Source of the DNA: CAG-791 sp002392385
GTDB lineage: Bacteria; Bacillota; Clostridia; Lachnospirales; Lachnospiraceae
DNA: 27,240 nt
Direction of reading: 5' to 3'
Assembly (NCBI GenBank): GCA_946616295.1
Contig: CAMOIU010000042.1
Span: 1 to 27,240, forward strand
The notes under the pieces are model-generated. The model had not been told where the DNA came from. It saw nothing but the letters and a program-made list of their open reading frames with translations, and ran no database searches. Positions 22,531 through 27,240 of this stretch are shown here, piece after piece; position 1 is the stretch's first letter, and each line of letters begins with the position of its first letter. The position numbers and the translations under genes are program-made.

Positions 22531-22965
22531 ATGACAGTCAAACAGATCTCAGTTTTTCTCGAGAACAGACCCGGGACACTCGCGGAATTCATCAAGGTCC
22601 TGGAAAGGAGCAACATTGACCTGCGGGCCCTGTCCCTGGCGGAGAATGAGGATTTCGGCATCGTCCGCGTGATCGTGGATGACGCCTACTCCACCATCCA
22701 GACCCTGAAGGACAACGGCTACATCTGCTCCATGACGCCCGTTCTGGCCGTCGAGATCCCCGACAGGCCCGGCGCCCTGGTCAGTCTCCTGTCCGTTCTG
22801 GGCGAGGGCGGCATCAACCTTGAGTATACCTACGCCTTCCTGGCCAAAAAGCCCGGCAGCGCCTTCATGATCCTGCGGGTGGCGGACCCCAAGGCAGCCA
22901 TCACGGTCCTGCAGAAGGCCGGTATCCGGCCGGTCTGCCAGGAGGAGTTTGAGGGCCTGTTCTGA
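22531..22965 (+). CDS. Tandem ACT-domain protein
   Basis: The 144-aa protein is two ACT domains in a row: QISVFLENRPGTLAEFIKVLERSNIDLRALS (5-35) and AVEIPDRPGALVSLLSVLGEGGINLEYTYA (73-102). Such small proteins bind amino acids and are often encoded beside PaaK-like ligases. It probably senses an aromatic or branched amino acid and tunes the ligase or its pathway; this is inferred from context. AAAGGAGG precedes the ATG. Confidence 0.88.
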   Translation: MTVKQISVFLENRPGTLAEFIKVLERSNIDLRALSLAENEDFGIVRVIVDDAYSTIQTLKDNGYICSMTPVLAVEIPDRPGALVSLLSVLGEGGINLEYTYAFLAKKPGSAFMILRVADPKAAITVLQKAGIRPVCQEEFEGLF

Positions 22966-23003
22966 GCCCCGGAAACGGAAGAGACAGAGAGGATAGAGAC
23001 AGC

Positions 23004-23675
23004 ATGAAAAGAATCACAGCCCTGGTGCTTACGGCCATTCTGACCGCGGTCCTGACCGCCGGATGCGGCGGCGCGCAGGACAGTAAGCAGGACAGCGCGG
23101 AGACGCAGACCGAGGAGGCACAGGCCGGGGAGACGGCCGCGGCGGAAGAGGCGGACAGTACGGAGCCCGCGGGGGAGCTGCCCCTGCGCCATGTGGAGAT
23201 CGAGATCGCGGACTATGGTGTCGTCAGCCTGGAGCTGGACCCCAACCAGGCCCCGATCACGGTGGACAACTTCATCAAGCTGGCGGAATCGGGATTCTAC
23301 GACGGCCTGACCTTCCACAGGATCATGAACGGCTTCATGATCCAGGGCGGCGATCCCGAGGGCAACGGATACGGCGGCTCCGGTGAGACCATCAAGGGAG
23401 AATTCGCCCGCAACGGCGTGAACAACACCATCTCTCACAGAGAAGGCGTCATCTCCATGGCCAGGTCCCAGGATCCGGACAGCGCGAGCTCACAGTTTTT
23501 CATCATGGTGGACGACGGCGATTTTCTCGACGGAGAGTATGCGGCCTTCGGCTGGGTGACGGAGGGCCAGGACATCATCGACAAGATCGCGGCGGACGCC
23601 CAGCCCATTGACAACAACGGGACGATCCCACCGGAAGACCAGCCGGTGATCCTGCGGATCACGGTGCTGGACTGA
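23004..23675 (+). CDS. Cyclophilin-type peptidyl-prolyl isomerase lipoprotein
   Basis: The 223-aa protein has a signal peptide with lipobox TAGC (Cys21), an acidic Glu/Ala linker (22-57) and a cyclophilin domain (about 60-223). Motifs include DNFIKLAESGFYDGLTFHRI, FMIQGGDPEGNGYGGSG and SSQFFIMVDDGDFLDGEYAAFGWV. The catalytic Arg of FHRI is present. It would help fold secreted proteins outside the membrane. It is 38 bases after the ACT gene and is followed by a hairpin. Confidence 0.93.
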   Translation: MKRITALVLTAILTAVLTAGCGGAQDSKQDSAETQTEEAQAGETAAAEEADSTEPAGELPLRHVEIEIADYGVVSLELDPNQAPITVDNFIKLAESGFYDGLTFHRIMNGFMIQGGDPEGNGYGGSGETIKGEFARNGVNNTISHREGVISMARSQDPDSASSQFFIMVDDGDFLDGEYAAFGWVTEGQDIIDKIAADAQPIDNNGTIPPEDQPVILRITVLD

Positions 23676-23699
23676 AGATAAGATGACAAGATGACATAA

Positions 23700-23745
23700 G
23701 GAGCTGAGAGGCTTTGTTCTTGACATAGTCTCTCAGCTCCCTTTA
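23700..23745 (+). terminator. Hairpin after the cyclophilin gene
   Basis: A perfect 11-bp stem GGAGCTGAGAG/CTCTCAGCTCC (23700-23710 with 23730-23740) has a 19-base loop and is followed by CTTTAT. It is a plausible terminator, but its T-run is short. The ileS -35 box sits in its loop. Confidence 0.55.
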
Positions 23746-23749
23746 TAAT
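23720..23749 (+). promoter_or_regulatory. Consensus sigma-A promoter of ileS
   Basis: TTGACA (23720-23725), an 18-bp spacer and TATAAT (23744-23749) match both consensus hexamers exactly. The start would be near 23756, about 40 bases before the ileS ATG. Confidence 0.8.
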
Positions 23750-23779
23750 ATTACACTGCTACAGTGGGTAACGTGTAAT
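23750..23779 (+). promoter_or_regulatory. Inverted repeat at the ileS transcription start
   Basis: ATTACAC (23750-23756) and GTGTAAT (23773-23779) are perfect 7-bp arms around a 16-base centre that itself overlaps CACTG-CTA-CAGTG (23754-23766). It abuts the -10 box and covers the predicted start, so it could be an operator or a short leader hairpin. There is no room for a T-box. Confidence 0.4.
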
Positions 23780-23796
23780 CAGAAGGAACGTGCACT

Positions 23797-26700
23797 ATGT
23801 ACAAGAAAGTCAATCCGGATCTGAACTTCGTGGAGCGTGAGAAGGCAACACAGGCGTTCTGGAAGGAAAACAGAATCTTTGAGAAGAGCATCGAGGAGCG
23901 GGAAGGCTGCCCTACCTATATGTTCTATGACGGGCCGCCGACTGCCAACGGCAAGCCGCACATCGGACATGTGCTGACCAGGGTCATCAAGGATATGATC
24001 CCCCGCTACCGCACGATGAAGGGATACCAGGTCCCCAGGAAGGCCGGCTGGGATACCCACGGTCTGCCCGTGGAGCTGGAGGTCGAGAAGGAGATCGGCA
24101 TCGAGGGCAAGGATCAGATCGAATCCTACGGCATCGAGCCCTTTGTGAAGAAATGTAAGGAGAGTGTCTGGCAGTACAAGTCCATGTGGGAGGATTTCTC
24201 CGGCACCGTGGGCTTCTGGGCGGACATGGATCATCCTTATGTCACCTATTATGACGATTATATCGAGTCCGAGTGGTGGGCTCTCAAGACCATCTGGAAC
24301 AAGGGCCTGCTCTACAAGGGCTTCAAGGTCGTGCCCTACTGCCCCAGCTGCGGCACCCCCCTGTCCTCCCACGAGGTAGCCCAGGGCTACAAGACCCTGA
24401 AGGAGCGGTCCGCTGTCGTCCGTTTCAAGGTCAAGGGCGAGGACGCTTATTTCCTGGCATGGACCACCACACCCTGGACTCTGCCCTCCAATATCGCTCT
24501 CTGCGTGAACCCTGAGGAGACCTACGCCAAGGTCAAGGCAGCCGACGGCTATACCTACTATATGGCCGAGGCCCTGCTGGACACCGTGCTGGGCGGCCTG
24601 GGCGACAAGGAGCAGGGCATCCCGGCCTATGAGGTCCTGGAGACCATGCCCGGCAAGGCGCTGGAGTACAAGGAATATATGCCTCTCTACGAGGCGGCCG
24701 CCAGGGAGACCGAGAAGCAGCACAAGAAGGCCTTCTTCGTCTACTGCGACGACTATGTCACCATGTCCGACGGTACCGGCATCGTCCACATCGCACCGGC
24801 TTTCGGTGAGGACGACGCCCGCGTCGGGAGAAAATATGACGCCCCCTTCGTACAGCTGGTCGACGCGAACGGCTGCCTGAAGGAAGGCACCCCCTTCGCC
24901 GGCATGCGCTGCAAGCCCACCGCGGCGGAGATGGAGAAGGGCGCCGTCAGCGCCGATCCCCAGGTCCTGAAGGATCTGGACTTCCGCGGACTTCTGTTCT
25001 CCGCGCCCAAGTTCGAGCATGACTATCCGCACTGCTGGCGCTGCGGCACACCGCTCCTCTACTATGCGCGCCAGAGCTGGTTCATCAAGATGACCGCCGT
25101 GCGCGATGATCTGGTGGCGGGCAACAAGAAGATCAACTGGATCCCCCAGAACATCGGCGAGGGCCGTTTCGGCAACTGGCTGGAGAACATCCAGGACTGG
25201 GGCATCTCCAGAGACCGTTACTGGGGCACACCTCTGAATATCTGGGAGTGCCCGGACTGCGGACACCAGCTGAGCGTCGGCTCCCGTCAGGAGCTGGCAG
25301 ACCTCACCGGCGATCCGGAGGCTGCCCACACCGAGCTTCACAGGCCCTATGTGGACAAGTTCGTGATTCCCTGCCCCAAGTGCGGCGGATCCATGAAGAG
25401 AGTGCCGGAGGTCATCGACTGCTGGTTCGACAGCGGCGCCATGCCTTTTGCCCAGCATCATTATCCTTTTGAGAACAAGGAGCTCTTCGAGAAGCAGTTC
25501 CCGGCCGCCTTCATCTCGGAGGCCGTGGACCAGACGAGAGGCTGGTTCTACTCCCTGCACGCGGAGTCGACCCTGCTCTTCGGAAAGCCCTGCTACGAGA
25601 ACGTCATCGTTCTCGGCCTGGTCCTGGACGAGGACGGCAACAAGATGTCCAAGTCCAAGGGCAACGCCGTGGATCCCTTCACCGCCCTCGGCGAGCACGG
25701 CGCGGATGCGATCCGCTGGTATTTCTACACCAACAGCGCCCCCTGGCTGCCCAACAAGTTCTCGGACAAGGTCGTCCGGGAGGGCCAGCGCAAGTTCATG
25801 GGCACGCTGTGGAACACCTACGCTTTCTACACGCTGTACGCGGACATCGACAGCTTCGATCCCACGAAGTACAGCCTGGACTACGATAAGCTGTCCGTCA
25901 TGGACAAGTGGCTCCTGTCCCGCATGAACACCATGATCGGCCAGGTGGACGGCAATCTGGACAAGTACCGGATCCCCGAGGCTGCCTCCGCTCTGGAGAG
26001 CTTCGTCGACGACATGAGCAACTGGTATGTCCGCCGCTGCCGCGACCGCTTCTGGAAGGGGGGCATGGAGCAGGACAAGGTGAACGCCTTCATGACGCTC
26101 TACACCGCCCTGGTGACCGTCTGCAAGTGCGCCGCCCCCATGATCCCCTTCATGACCGAGGAGATCTACCAGAACATCGTCAAGAGCGTGGACGCGTCCG
26201 CCCCTGAGAGCATCCATCTCTGCCTCTTCCCGGAAGTGAACGAGGCCCAGATCGACAGAGAGCTCGAGGAGAACATAGCGGAAGTCCTGCGCACCGTGGT
26301 GCTGGGCCGTGCCGCCAGAAACCTGTCCGGCATCAAGAACCGCCAGCCCGTGTCCCGCATGTTCGTGCGCGCACCCAAGGCTGTGGAAGGCTACTTCTGC
26401 GAGATCATCGAGAATGAGCTCAACGTGAAGGATGTCATCTTCACGGACGACGTGCGGGCCTTCACCAACTACATCTTCAAGCCCCAGCTTCGCACAGTGG
26501 GACGCCGCTTCGGCAAGCTGGTGAACCCCATCCGCCAGCATCTGGCCGCTCTGGACGGCGCGGCCGCCATGGAGGAGCTGGAGACCACCGGCGCCCTGCG
26601 CTTCGAGATCGACGGCACGCCCGTGGAACTGGCCAGGGAAGACCTGCTGATCGAGACCGCCAAGAAGGAAGGCTATGTGTCCCAGGAGGACGGCCCCTAC

Positions 26701-27003
26701 ACGGTGGTGCTGGATACCAACCTGACACCTGAGCTGGTCGAGGAGGGCTATGTCCTCGAGCTGATCAGCAAGATCCAGACCATGCGCAAGGACAGCGGTT
26801 TTGAAGTGACTGACAGGATCCGCCTGTCGCTGCGCGGCAATGAGAAGCTTCTCGCCATCGCGGGCAGAAATGCCGCCGCGATCACGGGCAAGGTCCTCGC
26901 GGACGCTGTTATGGACGGCGCGACGCTCGCGGCGCCGCTCGCCAATGAAAAAGAGTGGAATATCAATGGGGAAACCGTGACGATCGGTGTTGAGACACTC
27001 TGA
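23797..27003 (+). CDS. ileS: Isoleucyl-tRNA synthetase, long (type 2-like) form
   Basis: The 1068-aa enzyme charges tRNA-Ile. The signature PHIGH is at 54-58 and KMSKS at 616-620. The N-terminal YMFYDGPPTANGKPHIGH, RKAGWDTHGLPVE and the Cys pairs CPSC, CWRC, CPDC and CPKC are visible, with the editing domain between about 200 and 400. Length and sequence style fit the second IleS class (about 1030-1070 aa, eukaryote-like), not the 920-930 aa class of Bacillus. That class includes mupirocin-resistant enzymes. The start has an AAGGAA site. It has its own strong promoter, and glgP follows 72 bases later. Confidence 0.95.
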   Translation: MYKKVNPDLNFVEREKATQAFWKENRIFEKSIEEREGCPTYMFYDGPPTANGKPHIGHVLTRVIKDMIPRYRTMKGYQVPRKAGWDTHGLPVELEVEKEIGIEGKDQIESYGIEPFVKKCKESVWQYKSMWEDFSGTVGFWADMDHPYVTYYDDYIESEWWALKTIWNKGLLYKGFKVVPYCPSCGTPLSSHEVAQGYKTLKERSAVVRFKVKGEDAYFLAWTTTPWTLPSNIALCVNPEETYAKVKAADGYTYYMAEALLDTVLGGLGDKEQGIPAYEVLETMPGKALEYKEYMPLYEAAARETEKQHKKAFFVYCDDYVTMSDGTGIVHIAPAFGEDDARVGRKYDAPFVQLVDANGCLKEGTPFAGMRCKPTAAEMEKGAVSADPQVLKDLDFRGLLFSAPKFEHDYPHCWRCGTPLLYYARQSWFIKMTAVRDDLVAGNKKINWIPQNIGEGRFGNWLENIQDWGISRDRYWGTPLNIWECPDCGHQLSVGSRQELADLTGDPEAAHTELHRPYVDKFVIPCPKCGGSMKRVPEVIDCWFDSGAMPFAQHHYPFENKELFEKQFPAAFISEAVDQTRGWFYSLHAESTLLFGKPCYENVIVLGLVLDEDGNKMSKSKGNAVDPFTALGEHGADAIRWYFYTNSAPWLPNKFSDKVVREGQRKFMGTLWNTYAFYTLYADIDSFDPTKYSLDYDKLSVMDKWLLSRMNTMIGQVDGNLDKYRIPEAASALESFVDDMSNWYVRRCRDRFWKGGMEQDKVNAFMTLYTALVTVCKCAAPMIPFMTEEIYQNIVKSVDASAPESIHLCLFPEVNEAQIDRELEENIAEVLRTVVLGRAARNLSGIKNRQPVSRMFVRAPKAVEGYFCEIIENELNVKDVIFTDDVRAFTNYIFKPQLRTVGRRFGKLVNPIRQHLAALDGAAAMEELETTGALRFEIDGTPVELAREDLLIETAKKEGYVSQEDGPYTVVLDTNLTPELVEEGYVLELISKIQTMRKDSGFEVTDRIRLSLRGNEKLLAIAGRNAAAITGKVLADAVMDGATLAAPLANEKEWNINGETVTIGVETL

Positions 27004-27075
27004 TGTGCTGAATCTGTTTCGGGGGGAAGAGAAAGAGAGAACAGCCGGAAGATTCAGGAAGGAGATAACCGGATC

Positions 27076-27240
27076 ATGGTAAGAAGATCCAAGTTTAATT
27101 TTGACAAAGACCTGTTCAAGCGGAGCGTGGAGTACAATGTTCGTACCATGTACCGCAGAACGATGAAGGAAGCTACCGAGCAGCAGGTCTTCCAGGCCTC
27201 TGCCCTGGCCCTCAAGGACCAGATCATCGACTGCTGGATG
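27076..27240 (+). CDS. glgP: Glycogen/starch alpha-glucan phosphorylase, N-terminal start only
   Basis: The first 55 codons are open to the window edge. MVRRSKFNFDKDLFKRSVEY, then a YRRTMKEATEQQVFQASALALKDQIIDCW stretch, matches the N-terminus I recall for Clostridia glycogen phosphorylases, which release glucose 1-phosphate from glycogen. AGGAGA lies before the ATG at 27076. With glgC-glgD in the same window it completes a synthesis and breakdown pair, though in separate transcripts. The catalytic part is outside the window, so the call rests on the N-terminus only. Confidence 0.8.
   Translation, partial: MVRRSKFNFDKDLFKRSVEYNVRTMYRRTMKEATEQQVFQASALALKDQIIDCWM

Noticed and set aside
23750..23796. 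T-box riboswitch before ileS
   Set aside because: A consensus promoter leaves only about 40 nt of leader, too short for a T-box, and no T-box sequence is visible.
23779..26541. A 920-codon open frame on - opposite ileS
   Set aside because: IleS is unmistakable on +. The opposite frame is His, Val, Leu and Asp rich with no motif, and it is explained by codon bias.

Overview
The window is a stretch of a high-GC, Gram-positive Clostridia chromosome, most likely Lachnospiraceae. The evidence is a glgC-glgD pair, SpoVG, the gdpP-rplI-dnaB cluster, DnaD and DnaI replication proteins, lipoproteins with Gram-positive style lipoboxes, and strong Shine-Dalgarno sites. I cannot name a genus or species. 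Almost everything is ordinary housekeeping. I found no phage, insertion sequence, CRISPR array, tRNA or rRNA.

Layout. (1) 1-3741 is a lactate-use locus. It holds the tail of an FAD-linked (lactate/glycolate-type) oxidase and a LarA-family nickel racemase on +, facing a lactate permease and a small XRE regulator on -. (2) 3970-4965 is a membrane-anchored alpha/beta hydrolase. (3) 5089-10024, all on -, reads murC, then dnaD, dnaI and a long divergent PRPP synthetase. (4) 10351-13030 is glgC-glgD (ADP-glucose synthesis) followed closely by spoVG. (5) 13419-15675 is a tightly coupled operon of ECF sigma factor, single-pass membrane protein (probable anti-sigma) and DUF4349 lipoprotein, followed by 62-bp tandem repeats. 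(6) 16040-16729 (-) is a lipoprotein of unknown role. (7) 16961-20932 is gdpP (c-di-AMP phosphodiesterase), rplI and dnaB. (8) 21172-23675 is a phenylacetate-CoA ligase-like enzyme, a tandem-ACT protein and a cyclophilin lipoprotein. (9) 23797-27240 is a long IleS and the start of glycogen phosphorylase, which returns to the glycogen theme of glgCD.

The least expected signals are non-coding. A roughly 210-nt element between dnaB and the CoA ligase has several perfect hairpins and two mutually exclusive long helices. A 4.6-copy 62-bp tandem repeat keeps two inverted repeats per unit and starts inside a coding sequence. A cluster of DnaA-box-like 9-mers, three of them head to tail without a gap, lies upstream of dnaD-dnaI. 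Matching ACAAT/ATTGT palindromes lie at the lctP promoter and upstream of the XRE gene. A perfect 10-bp-arm palindrome overlaps the glgC promoter. Several genes also carry short tandem duplications at or across their stop codons. No clear new multi-gene system was found; the best candidates for something undescribed are the structured dnaB-paaK spacer and the 62-bp repeat array.

All calls come from reading the sequence and remembered family motifs. No searches or folding programs were run.
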